The notes: generated by a model from the sequence alone, not told the origin. A DNA stretch of 35,077 bases from Colwellia sp. (GCA_016765685.1 JAESPR010000052.1:1-35077), one strand, 5' to 3'; positions 15,315 through 24,177 are shown, numbered from the stretch's first letter. Numbers and translations are program-made.

Positions 15315-16112
15315 TTAGCCTAAACGCTCAACTTGGCGAGCACATTGCTGTAAGGCGGGTAAAATAACCTCAAATATTTGTTGTCTTGCGGTTTGTGACA
15401 TATGAGTACTAACATTAAGCGCCGCTATTACTTCACCAGCGCCATTATGAACCGGCACTGAAATAGAGGTTAACGCGATTTCTAATTCTTGCTCAACCAA
15501 AGAATATCCCTGACGTTTCACTTTTGCTATTTCTGTCAATAAAGCTGATTTTTTAGTGAGAGTGTGTTCGGTAAATTTTTCAACCTTACAATGACTAAGA
15601 AAATGTTCTAACGCAGGCAACGGCATATCTGCCAATAATACTCGTCCCATCGACGTGGCAAAAGCAGGTAAACGTGTACCGACAGTTAAGGTAATAGACA
15701 TAATGCGTTTAGTGGTAGCTACACGAGCTACATAAACCACGTCAAAGTCATCTAATACCGCGGCAGAACATGACTCATTAAGTTGGTCAACTAATGTGGT
15801 CATTAACGGTTTAGCGTTATGCCAAATATCGAGTGTTGAAAGGTAAGCAAAGCCTAAATCTAGTACTTTTGCCGTTAATGAGAATAACTTCCCTGTTTGT
15901 TTAGCATACCCTTCCCTGACCAAAGTCAGTAAAAACCGTCTGGTTGCCGCACGTGTAAAACCAGTAACACTCGCGACTTCAGATAAAGTCATGGTTGGTC
16001 TTTGTTGGTTAAACGCTTTAATAACATTTAAGCCTTTGATCAAAGATTGCACGATTTCAGTATTTTTTTTCACTAATTCATCAGGCTTTTTTTCTGAGAT
16101 ATCCTTTGACAT
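15315..16112 (-). CDS. pcaR: IclR-family regulator, PcaR/PobR subgroup
   Basis: The 265-residue protein has an N-terminal winged helix (about 25-88: SLIKGLNVIKAF, LSEVASVTGFTRAATRRFLLTL) and a C-terminal effector domain (about 100-262) with VGTRLPAFATSMGRVLLA and QGYSLVEQELEIALTSISVPV. The TRAATRRFLLTL recognition region is typical of the beta-ketoadipate regulators PcaR, PcaU and PobR. It is divergent from pcaIJ-aminotransferase-pcaF and faces a three-motif operator, so it most likely controls that operon and itself. The effector is probably 3-oxoadipate or a precursor; this is inferred. Confidence 0.87.
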   Translation of the reverse strand: MSKDISEKKPDELVKKNTEIVQSLIKGLNVIKAFNQQRPTMTLSEVASVTGFTRAATRRFLLTLVREGYAKQTGKLFSLTAKVLDLGFAYLSTLDIWHNAKPLMTTLVDQLNESCSAAVLDDFDVVYVARVATTKRIMSITLTVGTRLPAFATSMGRVLLADMPLPALEHFLSHCKVEKFTEHTLTKKSALLTEIAKVKRQGYSLVEQELEIALTSISVPVHNGAGEVIAALNVSTHMSQTARQQIFEVILPALQQCARQVERLG

Positions 16113-16143
16113 AAGTATTACTCAATATTACAATAAATCCAGA

Positions 16144-16179
16144 TGTTCGATATGGTAACAAATGTTCGCATTACGAACA
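16144..16179. promoter_or_regulatory. Probable PcaR/PcaU-type operator: palindrome plus direct repeat
   Basis: Three 10-bp motifs sharing TGTTCG are present: 16144-16153 (TGTTCGATAT), 16163-16172 (TGTTCGCATT) and, on the minus strand, 16170-16179 (TGTTCGTAAT). The last two form the palindrome TGTTCG-CATTA-CGAACA, and the first is a direct repeat separated by nine bases. The Acinetobacter PcaU operator is described as having the same arrangement. It lies between the regulator start (16112) and pcaI (16218). Confidence 0.8.
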
Positions 16180-16217
16180 AGCGGCGTTTATAAATTTTGG
16201 TAATATAGGTAAAGTAA

Positions 16218-16928
16218 ATGATAAATAAAATAGTCGCGAGTTGTGCTGCCGCCGTCGCTGATATAAAAGACGGTGATACCGTGATGATCGGTGGTTTTGG
16301 CGAAGCTGGCAGCCCCATAGAACTTATTCATGCGCTGATAGATCACGGTGCTAGCAACTTAACGGTGATAAATAACAATACTGGTAGTGGTCGTGTTGGT
16401 TTGGCTGCTTTAATTGAAAATGGTCAAGTAGCAAAAATGATCTGCTCTTATCCACGTACTGCCAATTCGTTAGTTTTCCCTGAACTGTACCGCACGGGTA
16501 AAATTGAATTAGAGTTAGTACCGCAAGGCACATTAGCAGAACGAATTCGCGCTGGAGGTGCCGGCATTCCGGCTTTTTATACTAAAACCTCTGTCGGCAC
16601 ACCCTTAGCGGTAGGTAAAGAGTTACGTAACTTTGATGGTGATGACTACGTTATGGAACGAGGACTAAAAGCTGATTTTGCGCTATTAAAAGCCAAACAA
16701 GCTGACCGCTATGGCAACCTTGTTTTTAATAAAACCGCACGCAATTTTGCCCCCATAATGGCAACAGCAGCTACTAGAACATTAGTGCAAAGTAATGCAA
16801 TTGTAGAACTTGGTGATATTGATCCCGAGCACGTAGTGACACCGGGAATTTTTGTCAACAGCATTATTGAAGTAGCACAACCTCAACAAGAATCTACCTT
16901 AGTCAAAGCAGGGGTAACTTACCCATGA
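16218..16928 (+). CDS. pcaI: 3-oxoadipate CoA-transferase subunit A
   Basis: This 236-residue protein is a CoA-transferase family I alpha subunit. The CoA-binding motif GGFGEAGSPIELIHAL (about 25-40) with the Gly-rich loop, then TGSGRVGLAALIENGQV, GTLAERIRAGGAGIPAFYT and DRYGNLVFNKTARNFAP, are characteristic of PcaI/CatI. With PcaJ it transfers CoA from succinyl-CoA to 3-oxoadipate. The stop overlaps pcaJ's start as ATGA. It is the first gene of the operon controlled from the operator at 16144-16179. Acetoacetate transferases are close paralogues; the PcaR-like regulator and pcaF favour 3-oxoadipate. Confidence 0.9.
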   Translation: MINKIVASCAAAVADIKDGDTVMIGGFGEAGSPIELIHALIDHGASNLTVINNNTGSGRVGLAALIENGQVAKMICSYPRTANSLVFPELYRTGKIELELVPQGTLAERIRAGGAGIPAFYTKTSVGTPLAVGKELRNFDGDDYVMERGLKADFALLKAKQADRYGNLVFNKTARNFAPIMATAATRTLVQSNAIVELGDIDPEHVVTPGIFVNSIIEVAQPQQESTLVKAGVTYP

Positions 16929-17650
16929 GTAGTAACCTAATAAATAAAGAGCCGATGAGTAAAGCAACACCAGCAAAACAGCAAACAGCCTTAAGCCAAG
17001 AAAAAAATATTGGCTGGTCTCGTGAACAAATGGCACAGCGTTGCGCTCAAGACATTGAAGATAGCAGCTATGTTAATTTAGGTATTGGTATTCCCGAAAA
17101 AGTAGCGCAATATGTGCCTGAAGGTCGAGAAGTTATTTATCATACTGAAAATGGCTTGTTAGGCATGGGCAATGCTCCTACCGAGGAAGAACTCGATCCT
17201 GATTTAATTAATGCCGGTAAAAAACCGGTTACCGCAATTGCTGGCGCTTCTTACTTTCATCACGGGGATAGCTTTGCCATGATCCGTGGCAATCATATTG
17301 ACGTTTGTGTACTAGGCGCAATGCAAGTATCAGAAAAAGGCGATTTAGCCAACTGGTCTACGGGCGCAGCCGATGCTATTCCTGCCGTAGGTGGTGCCAT
17401 GGATCTAGTCGCTGGTGTAAAAACTATTTACATCATTACCCAACACACCACTAAAACGGGCGCGGCAAAAATATTACCCGAATGCACTTTCCCACTCACC
17501 GGCAAAGGTGTGGTTAATAGAATTTACAGTGATTTATGCGTCATTGATGTCACTAAAAAGGGTTTGGTGTTAACTGAGTTAGCGCCAAACATTTCCTTTG
17601 ATTATGTACAGGCAAGAACAGGCGTCACGCTGCTCAATGCCATCCAATAA
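16925..17650 (+). CDS. pcaJ: 3-oxoadipate CoA-transferase subunit B
   Basis: This 241-residue protein is the CoA-transferase beta subunit. The catalytic glutamate is Glu75 in YHTENGLLGMG; GIGIPEKVAQYVPEG precedes it and NWSTGAADAIPAVGGAMDL follows. The ATG overlaps the pcaI stop by four bases (ATGA). An in-frame ATG at 16955, with GAG just upstream, would remove 10 residues that the family does not conserve, so the exact start is uncertain. It forms the heteromeric transferase with PcaI. Confidence 0.9.
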   Translation: MSSNLINKEPMSKATPAKQQTALSQEKNIGWSREQMAQRCAQDIEDSSYVNLGIGIPEKVAQYVPEGREVIYHTENGLLGMGNAPTEEELDPDLINAGKKPVTAIAGASYFHHGDSFAMIRGNHIDVCVLGAMQVSEKGDLANWSTGAADAIPAVGGAMDLVAGVKTIYIITQHTTKTGAAKILPECTFPLTGKGVVNRIYSDLCVIDVTKKGLVLTELAPNISFDYVQARTGVTLLNAIQ

Positions 17651-17681
17651 ATGCTGTTATTCACCCCAAGTGAGAGTATAA

Positions 17682-18998
17682 ATGACCACTAAAAGCGAAC
17701 AATTATTTAATCAGGCAAAACAATTTTTGCCTGGCGGTGTTAGTCGTAACACTATTTTTAGAAAACCTTACCCCTTCTACGCAGCGAGTGGCGAAGGTTG
17801 TTATGTTACCGATATTGAAGGGGTGACACGCATCGACTTTGCCAATAATATGGCCTCACTTATTCACGGCCATGCTTATGCACCAATCGTTAAAGCTGTT
17901 AGCGAACAACTAGCCAAAGGTAGCTGTTTTACTATGGCGACAAGCGCTGAAGTTGACTATGCCAAACTATTATGCGAACGCGTACCTAGTTTTGATAAAA
18001 TTCGTTTTGTTAACTCAGGTACAGAAGCCGTGATGGCAATGTTAAAAGCCGCTCGTGCATATACTGGCAAAGCCAAAATAGCTAAAGTAGAAGGCGCCTA
18101 CCACGGCGCGTACGATTATGCCGAGGTAAGCCAAACCGCCAACCCAAATAACTGGGGTGACATCGACAAACCAAGTAGTGTTCCCGTTGCTGTTGGCACC
18201 CCGATAAAAGCCCTCGACGATGTGGTAATCATCCCTTTTAATGACGTTGACAGAGCCATCAACATTCTTGACCAACACAAAAGTGAACTCGCTTGTATTT
18301 TGGTTGACTTATTACCTCACCGCGTTGGTTTAATTCCCGCCAGTGACGAGTTTGTTTCAGCCCTGAGAAAATGGGCCGATGACAATGCCTCATTATTAGT
18401 ATTTGATGAAGTGATAACCTTTAGAACCAATTATGCAGGTGCCCAACAAAACTACAGTGTTGACCCCGACTTAACCGCCTTGGGTAAAATGATTGGGGGC
18501 GGCTTTCCAACCGGTGCTTTAGCTGGCTCTGATAAAGTGATGAAAGTATTAGACCCTACCGAGCCTAAAGTATTACTTCCTCACTCGGGTACTTTTTCAG
18601 CTAATCCGGTGACTATGACCGCTGGGCTTGTTGCTATGCGAGACTTTGATCAAACTGCCGTGACTACGCTAAATAATTTAGCGAATTACGCCCGAGAAGA
18701 AATCGACAAAGCCATCGTTGAAGTAGGTATTACCGCTTGTGTAACAGGTGCAGGCACTATGCTTAGAGTGCATTTAAAAGCCCAACCACCTAAAAATTAT
18801 CGCGAAGCTTATAATGATAAAGAAGAAAGTAAACTAATAAATATTTTGCTTGAACACATGTTCGCTAATGGTGTCATGATGATTAACACCTGCTCAGCAA
18901 CACTCTCAACCCCTATGACAACCAAAGAAATAGATCATTTAGTGCTCACCCTAAAAAGTGGTTTTGAAATGTTGAAGCCACTAATGTCTAATAGATAA
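17682..18998 (+). CDS. Class III PLP aminotransferase, GSAM-like
   Basis: The 438-residue protein looks like glutamate-1-semialdehyde aminomutase and related beta-transaminases: FLPGGVSRNT at the start, NSGTEAVMAMLKAARA (111-126), the PLP-binding FDEVITFR with Asp242, and the Schiff-base Lys269 in ALGKMIGGGFPTGALAG. It is embedded between pcaJ and pcaF, where no aminotransferase is known in the classical beta-ketoadipate pathway, so a housekeeping hemL role is unlikely. Family members such as Variovorax beta-phenylalanine aminotransferase act on beta-amino acids. One possible substrate is 3-aminoadipate, giving 3-oxoadipate for PcaIJ; this is a hypothesis. A GAGAG Shine-Dalgarno precedes the ATG, 31 bases after pcaJ. 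Confidence 0.85.
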   Translation: MTTKSEQLFNQAKQFLPGGVSRNTIFRKPYPFYAASGEGCYVTDIEGVTRIDFANNMASLIHGHAYAPIVKAVSEQLAKGSCFTMATSAEVDYAKLLCERVPSFDKIRFVNSGTEAVMAMLKAARAYTGKAKIAKVEGAYHGAYDYAEVSQTANPNNWGDIDKPSSVPVAVGTPIKALDDVVIIPFNDVDRAINILDQHKSELACILVDLLPHRVGLIPASDEFVSALRKWADDNASLLVFDEVITFRTNYAGAQQNYSVDPDLTALGKMIGGGFPTGALAGSDKVMKVLDPTEPKVLLPHSGTFSANPVTMTAGLVAMRDFDQTAVTTLNNLANYAREEIDKAIVEVGITACVTGAGTMLRVHLKAQPPKNYREAYNDKEESKLINILLEHMFANGVMMINTCSATLSTPMTTKEIDHLVLTLKSGFEMLKPLMSNR

Positions 18999-19019
18999 TG
19001 GCAAATAAAGGAAAGAAAA

Positions 19020-20240
19020 ATGAAAGATGTCTATATTTGCGATGGTATTCGCACTCCTATTGGTCGTTATGGCGGAGGCTTGTCCAAAGTTCGTGCTGAT
19101 GATTTAGCAGCGATCCCACTAAAGGCTCTCAAAGCAAGAAACCCTAGCTTAGATTTAAGCCAAGTTGACGATGTTATTTTAGGCTGTGCTAACCAAGCCG
19201 GTGAAGATAACCGCAACATTGCTCGCATGGCGTTATTACTTGCAGGCTACCCAATAGACGTTGCTGGCTGTACCATCAACCGCTTATGTGGCTCTGGCAT
19301 GAATGCTATCGCTATGGCGGCAAATGCGATAAAAGCCGGTGAAGGTGAAATTATTATTGCCGGTGGTGTAGAAAGTATGTCACGCGCTCCTTTTGTCATC
19401 AGTAAAGCCGATAACGTTTTTGATCGCAGCCAAGAAATGTTTGATACCACTATGGGCTGGCGTTTCGTTAACAAAAAATTAGATAATGTTTACGGCACTG
19501 AAACCATGCCCGAAACCGCCGAAAATGTTGCCGAACAATTTAACATCAGCCGTGAAGACCAAGACAAATTCGCTTTTTGGAGCCAAAGCAAAGCTAAAGC
19601 CGCTCAAGAAGATGGACGTTTAAGCGATGAAATTGTGCCTGTTATCATCCCGCAGCGTCGAGGTGATGATATAATATTTGAAAAAGACGAGCACTTACGT
19701 CTGAGCCCACTAGATAAACTTGCTAACCTTAAAACACCCTTTCGCGTTGGTGGCTCGGTTACCGCAGGCAATGCTTCCGGCATTAACGATGGTGCCGCAG
19801 CCGTTATTTTGGCCAGTGCTGATGCCGCCAAAGCCAATGGTTTAACACCACAAGCACGCATTGTTGGTACTGCGGTTATTGGCATTGAACCACGTGTGAT
19901 GGGTATTGGCCCCGCGCCTGCCAGTGCCAAATTATTAAAACGTTTAGGCTTAACGCTTGATGATATGGATATTATTGAATTTAACGAAGCGTTCGCAGCG
20001 CAAGCACTAGCCAGTGCCCGAGAACTTGGTCTACAAGATAACGATCCACGTTTAAACCCGCAAGGTGGCGCCATTGCTTTAGGGCATCCACTTGGTATGA
20101 GCGGCACTCGCATTGTGCTTTCAGCAGTGAAGCAATTACAGCGCTCTGATAAACGTTACGCTTTATGTGCCATGTGTATCGGCGTAGGCCAGGGTATTGC
20201 TATGGTTATTGAAAAGTATAACTTTAGCTACAAGAAGTAA
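19020..20240 (+). CDS. pcaF: 3-oxoadipyl-CoA thiolase
   Basis: This 406-residue thiolase has all the catalytic residues: nucleophile Cys90 in TINRLCGSGMNA, His356 in GGAIALGHPLGMSG, and Cys386 in CAMCIGVGQG. The FDTTMGWRFVN segment near 142-151 is typical of PcaF rather than acetoacetyl-CoA thiolases. It cleaves 3-oxoadipyl-CoA with CoA to succinyl-CoA and acetyl-CoA, the last step of the pathway. An AAGGA site lies just before the ATG, and the operon ends at the strong terminator after this gene. Confidence 0.92.
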   Translation: MKDVYICDGIRTPIGRYGGGLSKVRADDLAAIPLKALKARNPSLDLSQVDDVILGCANQAGEDNRNIARMALLLAGYPIDVAGCTINRLCGSGMNAIAMAANAIKAGEGEIIIAGGVESMSRAPFVISKADNVFDRSQEMFDTTMGWRFVNKKLDNVYGTETMPETAENVAEQFNISREDQDKFAFWSQSKAKAAQEDGRLSDEIVPVIIPQRRGDDIIFEKDEHLRLSPLDKLANLKTPFRVGGSVTAGNASGINDGAAAVILASADAAKANGLTPQARIVGTAVIGIEPRVMGIGPAPASAKLLKRLGLTLDDMDIIEFNEAFAAQALASARELGLQDNDPRLNPQGGAIALGHPLGMSGTRIVLSAVKQLQRSDKRYALCAMCIGVGQGIAMVIEKYNFSYKK

Positions 20241-20262
20241 GCTAAAAGTTACAAGCTAAAAC

Positions 20263-20296
20263 GGTGGTACAAATAGTTTTGTGTCACCTTTTTTTT
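20263..20296 (+). terminator. Intrinsic terminator of the pca operon
   Basis: An 11-bp stem (GGTGGTACAAA with TTTTGTGTCACC, two G-U pairs) with a tight loop is followed by eight thymines. It lies just past pcaF and before dodecin. Confidence 0.85.
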
Positions 20297-20352
20297 ATTC
20301 TTCAGTTCAACTATCTTTAAGTTACCATTAGCAAAAACTCAAAGGTATTCTT

Positions 20353-20568
20353 ATGTCAAATCATCGCACCTACAAAAAATTAGAAATTGTTGGCACTTCA
20401 CCTAATAGCATTGAAGAAGCAATCCAAAATGCGATTTTAGAAACATCAAAATCAGTAAACAACTTAGACTGGTTTGAGGTAATCGAAACCCGCGGTCACA
20501 TCCTCGATAATAAAGTAGCCCATTATCAAGTCACGATTAAAATTGGTTTTCGCATTGAGGCGAGCTAA
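20353..20568 (+). CDS. Dodecin family flavin-binding protein
   Basis: This 71-residue protein is a full-length dodecin: KKLEIVGTSPNSIEEAIQNA at the start, NLDWFEVIETRGHI with the flavin-stacking Trp40, and the conserved HYQVTIKIGFR strand with Gln59. Dodecins assemble into 12-mers that store riboflavin or FMN. An AAAGG Shine-Dalgarno precedes the ATG. The pca operon terminator lies upstream, so it is probably transcribed separately. Confidence 0.95.
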   Translation: MSNHRTYKKLEIVGTSPNSIEEAIQNAILETSKSVNNLDWFEVIETRGHILDNKVAHYQVTIKIGFRIEAS

Positions 20569-20630
20569 CCACTAATTAAGCGTAAACGCCAATAGCACTT
20601 TCACTTAAATTAGTGATAAAATAGACGGAT

Positions 20631-20636
20631 TATAAT
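20631..20636 (+). promoter_or_regulatory. Candidate -10 element of the ybeD-lipB-lipA operon
   Basis: A perfect TATAAT lies 48 bases before ybeD in the 115-base gap after dodecin. No good -35 is visible at 16-18 bases spacing, so it is only a candidate. Confidence 0.35.
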
Positions 20637-20683
20637 TTAGTAGTGTATTTAACTCCTGCTACATGAAGCTTTGGTAGAAAAAC

Positions 20684-20947
20684 ATGAAAACCCATTTTGA
20701 CGAATTATTAGACTTCCCCACCGTACTAAACTTTAAAGTGATGGGCGTTGCTAGTGATGAACTGCCCGGTTTAATCATTGCGGAACTACAAAAACACACC
20801 CCCGGTGATTACGCGCCTAAGATAAAACCGAGCTCAAAAGGCAACTATCTCTCGATATCTGTTCCTGTAACGGTGACGAGTAAAGAGCATATTGAAAAAA
20901 TTTATAAAACGTTAAATGCCTTAGAGCAAGTTCGTTACGTTCTTTAA
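20684..20947 (+). CDS. ybeD: DUF493 family protein YbeD
   Basis: This 87-residue protein is the YbeD/DUF493 family with normal length and order: FDELLDFPTVLNFKVMG, a central KIKPSSKGNYLSISVPV, and the closing LNALEQVRYVL. It has an ACT-like alpha/beta fold with no known enzyme activity. It heads the conserved ybeD-lipB-lipA block, 45 bases before the probable lipB start. Confidence 0.93.
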   Translation: MKTHFDELLDFPTVLNFKVMGVASDELPGLIIAELQKHTPGDYAPKIKPSSKGNYLSISVPVTVTSKEHIEKIYKTLNALEQVRYVL

Positions 20948-20992
20948 AGTTAAGTTAAAGTTAAGCCCATTTAATTTTCATTGAGACTAGCA

Positions 20993-21688
20993 GTGTCAAA
21001 CTCATCAACCGTAGACAACAAACACAACTTAATTGTTCGTCAGTTAAATACCATGGATTACAGTAAAGTGTGGCACGCGATGCAAAACTTTACTGATAAC
21101 CGTGATGAGCAAACACTTGATGAACTGTGGTTAGTTGAGCACCCACCCGTATTTACTCAGGGGCAAGCCGGCAAAGAAGAGCATCTATTAATGCCGGGCG
21201 ATATAGAAGTAGTGAAAGTAGATAGAGGCGGTCAAGTAACCTACCACGGTCCAGGCCAGCAAGTTATTTATTTTATGATCAATTTACGCCGCCGAAAAAT
21301 AGGCGTCAGACAATTAGTGACTTTAATTGAAAACGGTATCGTTGCCGCGCTCAATAATTACCATATTAAAGCCTATCCAAAGTCCGATGCACCGGGCGTT
21401 TATGTTGATGACAAAAAAGTTGCATCATTAGGTTTAAGGGTACGCAAAGGCTGCTCATTTCACGGTTTAGCACTTAATGTTAATATGGACTTAAGCCCTT
21501 TTTTACGCATAAACCCGTGTGGATATGCTGGCCTTGAAATGATACAAACTTGTGATATCAAGGGCCCAAAAAATACCGCTAGCGCCAGTAAGGCCTTAGT
21601 TGAACATTTAATCTCCTTATTAGAAAGCAATGAGGTAGATTACCAAACAGGATTACCGAGCAATTATGAGCAACCAAATGCCAACTAA
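20993..21688 (+). CDS. lipB: Octanoyl-[acyl-carrier-protein]:protein N-octanoyltransferase
   Basis: LipB transfers octanoyl from ACP to lipoyl-domain lysines. The family blocks are intact: [53 protein letters not shown] with the catalytic lysine (about 142), and [15 protein letters not shown] with the catalytic Cys176. The start is taken as GTG at 20993, seven bases after a GAGA Shine-Dalgarno (20983-20986); a TTG at 20981 would overlap that site and add four residues. The protein is 231 residues. It overlaps lipA by 23 bases, and both make lipoate. Confidence 0.93.
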   Translation: MSNSSTVDNKHNLIVRQLNTMDYSKVWHAMQNFTDNRDEQTLDELWLVEHPPVFTQGQAGKEEHLLMPGDIEVVKVDRGGQVTYHGPGQQVIYFMINLRRRKIGVRQLVTLIENGIVAALNNYHIKAYPKSDAPGVYVDDKKVASLGLRVRKGCSFHGLALNVNMDLSPFLRINPCGYAGLEMIQTCDIKGPKNTASASKALVEHLISLLESNEVDYQTGLPSNYEQPNAN

Positions 21689-22700
21689 CGACAGTAAAGT
21701 AGTGGTAGATAATACGGCGATAGCTGATACTACAACAAGAAAGTCAACCCGAGTGGTGCCCGGCACTAAATTGCGTGACGCAGACAAAATGGCGCACATT
21801 CCCATTAAAGTAGTGACGTCAACACGCGAAAGCATGTTGCGCAAACCCCGTTGGTTGCGAATAAAGTTGCCTCGTAGCAGCGAACGCATTGATAGTATTA
21901 AGGCCAATTTACGTAAGCATAATCTTCATTCTGTGTGTGAAGAAGCGTCATGCCCTAATTTATCTGAATGTTTCAATAATGGCACAGCTACCTTTATGAT
22001 TTTAGGGGATATTTGTACTCGACGCTGCCCATTTTGTGATGTAGGTCATGGTCGTCCATTAGCGGTAGATACCGACGAGCCGAAAAAATTAGCACTCAGC
22101 CTAAAAGATATGGCGTTGAAATATGTGGTGATCACGTCAGTTGACCGAGATGATTTACGCGACGGTGGCGCACAACAGTTTGCTGATTGTGTTAAAGAAA
22201 TCAAAGAACTATCGCCAAACACAAAAATTGAACTATTAGTCCCTGATTTTCGTGGTCGCATGGATAGAGCATTAACAATACTGAATCAGCATCCACCGCA
22301 CGTACTAAATCATAATATGGAAACAGCACCACGCTTGTATACTAAAGCTCGCCCCGGTGCTAATTATCAGTGGTCGTTAGATTTATTGAAAAATTTTGGT
22401 GCAGCAAACCCAGCTATTCCTACTAAATCAGGCTTAATGGTCGGTTTGGGTGAAACCAATGAAGAAATATTGCAGGTAATGCGTGATTTACGAGCTCATG
22501 GCGTGACTATGTTAACTATTGGTCAATATTTACAGCCTAGTAAAGATCATCTGCCCGTTGAGCGTTATGTACACCCTGATGATTTTGCCATGTTTCAAAA
22601 AGAAGCCATCGACATGGGCTTTGAACATGCAGCTTGCGGGCCACTGGTACGCTCTTCATATCATGCCGACAAACAGGCTGCAGGTGAAGAAGTTAAATAA
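21666..22700 (+). CDS. lipA: Lipoyl synthase
   Basis: The 344-residue radical-SAM enzyme inserts two sulfurs into octanoyl-lipoyl domains. Both iron-sulfur clusters are marked: the auxiliary cluster by Cys91, Cys96 and Cys102 ([12 protein letters not shown]), and the SAM cluster by CTRRCPFC with Cys117, Cys121 and Cys124. [41 protein letters not shown] and the C-terminal [11 protein letters not shown] are conserved. The first 55 residues are poorly conserved and the ATG could be one of two; 21666 overlaps lipB. A tRNA gene follows. Confidence 0.95.
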   Translation: MSNQMPTNDSKVVVDNTAIADTTTRKSTRVVPGTKLRDADKMAHIPIKVVTSTRESMLRKPRWLRIKLPRSSERIDSIKANLRKHNLHSVCEEASCPNLSECFNNGTATFMILGDICTRRCPFCDVGHGRPLAVDTDEPKKLALSLKDMALKYVVITSVDRDDLRDGGAQQFADCVKEIKELSPNTKIELLVPDFRGRMDRALTILNQHPPHVLNHNMETAPRLYTKARPGANYQWSLDLLKNFGAANPAIPTKSGLMVGLGETNEEILQVMRDLRAHGVTMLTIGQYLQPSKDHLPVERYVHPDDFAMFQKEAIDMGFEHAACGPLVRSSYHADKQAAGEEVK

Positions 22701-22727
22701 AATTACAGTTTATAAATAACTTAGGCT

Positions 22728-22733
22728 TATAAT
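22728..22733 (+). promoter_or_regulatory. -10 element of the tRNA-Arg promoter
   Basis: A perfect TATAAT lies five bases before the tRNA 5' end, followed by a GCGC discriminator of the type seen in stringently controlled stable-RNA promoters. A weak -35 (TTACAG, 22703-22708) has a 19-base spacer. Confidence 0.6.
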
Positions 22734-22738
22734 GCGCA

Positions 22739-22813
22739 GTCCCCTTAGTTTAATGGATAAAACAAGGACCTCCTAAGTCTTAGATACAGGTTCGATTCCT
22801 GTAGGGGACGCCA
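22739..22813 (+). tRNA. tRNA-Arg (anticodon CCT), CCA encoded
   Basis: This is a complete 75-nt tRNA: acceptor GTCCCCT (22739-22745) pairs with AGGGGAC (22803-22809), discriminator G, then CCA at 22811-22813. The anticodon loop is CTCCTAA with a normal five-base stem, and the T-arm ACAGG-TTCGATT-CCTGT is perfect. It resembles E. coli argW, which reads AGG codons. Such tRNAs are known integration sites, but no integrase lies nearby. Confidence 0.97.
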
Positions 22814-22886
22814 ACTTTTCTAATATTAACAGCAGCAAAGAGACATAGCCCACATAAAAGACAAAACCATCATACTTAGATACAGT

Positions 22887-23039
22887 TTATTGAATATAAC
22901 GGTCATCAATTTTTTTAATCCGCTCTAGATGCTTAAGATGCGCACGGTGAGCAGCATAAGCAAAAATACTAATGATGATAATAACAGGGATTGCTATTGA
23001 AAGAGGTTCTTGGATGAAAAAGTTGCTTAGCCATTCCAT
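22887..23039 (-). CDS. Small membrane peptide (50 residues), hypothetical
   Basis: The minus strand has ATG at 23039, 50 codons and a TAA at 22887-22889. It starts MEWLSNFFIQEPLS, continues as a single hydrophobic helix (about 14-30) rich in Ile, and ends with a basic amphipathic tail (HRAHLKHLERIKKIDD). An AAGGA Shine-Dalgarno lies nine bases before the ATG. A single helix with a basic coiled tail is common in small bacterial membrane peptides; I recognise no family. It lies between tRNA-Arg and the ABC exporter, on the same strand as the latter. Confidence 0.7.
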   Translation of the reverse strand: MEWLSNFFIQEPLSIAIPVIIIISIFAYAAHRAHLKHLERIKKIDDRYIQ

Positions 23040-23136
23040 GGTTCAAATTCCTTAACGTTTTGAGTTAGTTCCAACATTATTGATAGAATAATGTTGCCTA
23101 CTTTTAATGATAGCACAACTTTTATAAATTGCTGAA

Positions 23137-24177
23137 TTATCGCTCAGTATTCCAACTAAAAAAATAAGCGCCCAAAGATAAAAAAATAATACTCATAATA
23201 ACTAAGCTAGTTACATGGTAGCTGATATCACTTAACGTAGCGCCTTCGGTAATAACTTTCCTTGCTCCTGCAACCAAATGAGTTAGTGGTAAAAAATCAG
23301 CAAAACTTTTTAATGCCGGTGGCGCGCCTTCTAAGCTAAACCATACACCAGAAAGCATCATCATTGGCCAAGAGGTTAAATTTAATAGCCCGCCAATTAG
23401 CTCCTCACTTTTACTTCTACTTGCCACCAATAAACCTAAGCTAATCAAACAAAAAGCCCCTAACATGCCAATAATGATCAAATCAAAATAACTGCCAAGC
23501 ATGAAAAAGTTAAACAATAAATTACAGCCACTATAAACTACAGCCGACATAAACATAACGATAAACAAACGTGATAATAGTTGCGCTGAAACAAATTCAA
23601 ATGCTGAAAGCGGCGTCGCTTTTAAGCGTTTTAATACCGCATTTTTTCGATAACGAACAATAACGTAACCAACACCAAACAAACAACTAAACATCATATT
23701 CATACCAAGTATTCCCGGCAGAACCCAATCAACATAACGAATTTTTTCGCCTGTGGTTAACAAACGCGTAAACCCATCAAGTTGAGTGTTGAAAATTTTC
23801 TCGACTAAATAGCTATTTGCTGACTGTTCATTAACCCAATAACGACGAGTTGACGGCTCAATAACTAAATCTAAGGTGTGACGACTGAGTTTGCTTTTAG
23901 CGACGTCAATAGCGTCATAATGAATATAATCAATAAATCGAATATCTTTAAAAAAATTTAGCTGAGTTGTGACTTGGGTTGTTATTTGAATTGTTTTGCT
24001 TGGTGTTACCTCTATGATACCTACTTTATAAGCCGAGCGACCATCGCCAGAAAAGATAAATGAAAAACCAACCAGTAACAATACCGGAAACATTAAGTTC
24101 CAACCAAGGGATGATTTATCACGAAAAAACTCAATATTACGTGCTTTAAATACGGCAAAAAAACGTTTGAAATTCAT
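23137..24177 (-). CDS. ABC-2 type exporter permease
   Basis: This 346-residue permease has an N-terminal helix (about 25-43), a periplasmic loop, then five helices from about residue 150 to 340, the ABC-2 plan. FKARNIEFFRDKSSLGWNLMFP at the start, KRLKATPLSAFEFVSAQLLSR in the cytoplasmic loop, and LTSWPMMMLSGVWFSLE in the core are typical. It pairs with the ATPase encoded just upstream: its ATG overlaps that stop as ATGA. The substrate is not predictable; such pairs export drugs or polysaccharides. Confidence 0.9.
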   Translation of the reverse strand: MNFKRFFAVFKARNIEFFRDKSSLGWNLMFPVLLLVGFSFIFSGDGRSAYKVGIIEVTPSKTIQITTQVTTQLNFFKDIRFIDYIHYDAIDVAKSKLSRHTLDLVIEPSTRRYWVNEQSANSYLVEKIFNTQLDGFTRLLTTGEKIRYVDWVLPGILGMNMMFSCLFGVGYVIVRYRKNAVLKRLKATPLSAFEFVSAQLLSRLFIVMFMSAVVYSGCNLLFNFFMLGSYFDLIIIGMLGAFCLISLGLLVASRSKSEELIGGLLNLTSWPMMMLSGVWFSLEGAPPALKSFADFLPLTHLVAGARKVITEGATLSDISYHVTSLVIMSIIFLSLGAYFFSWNTER

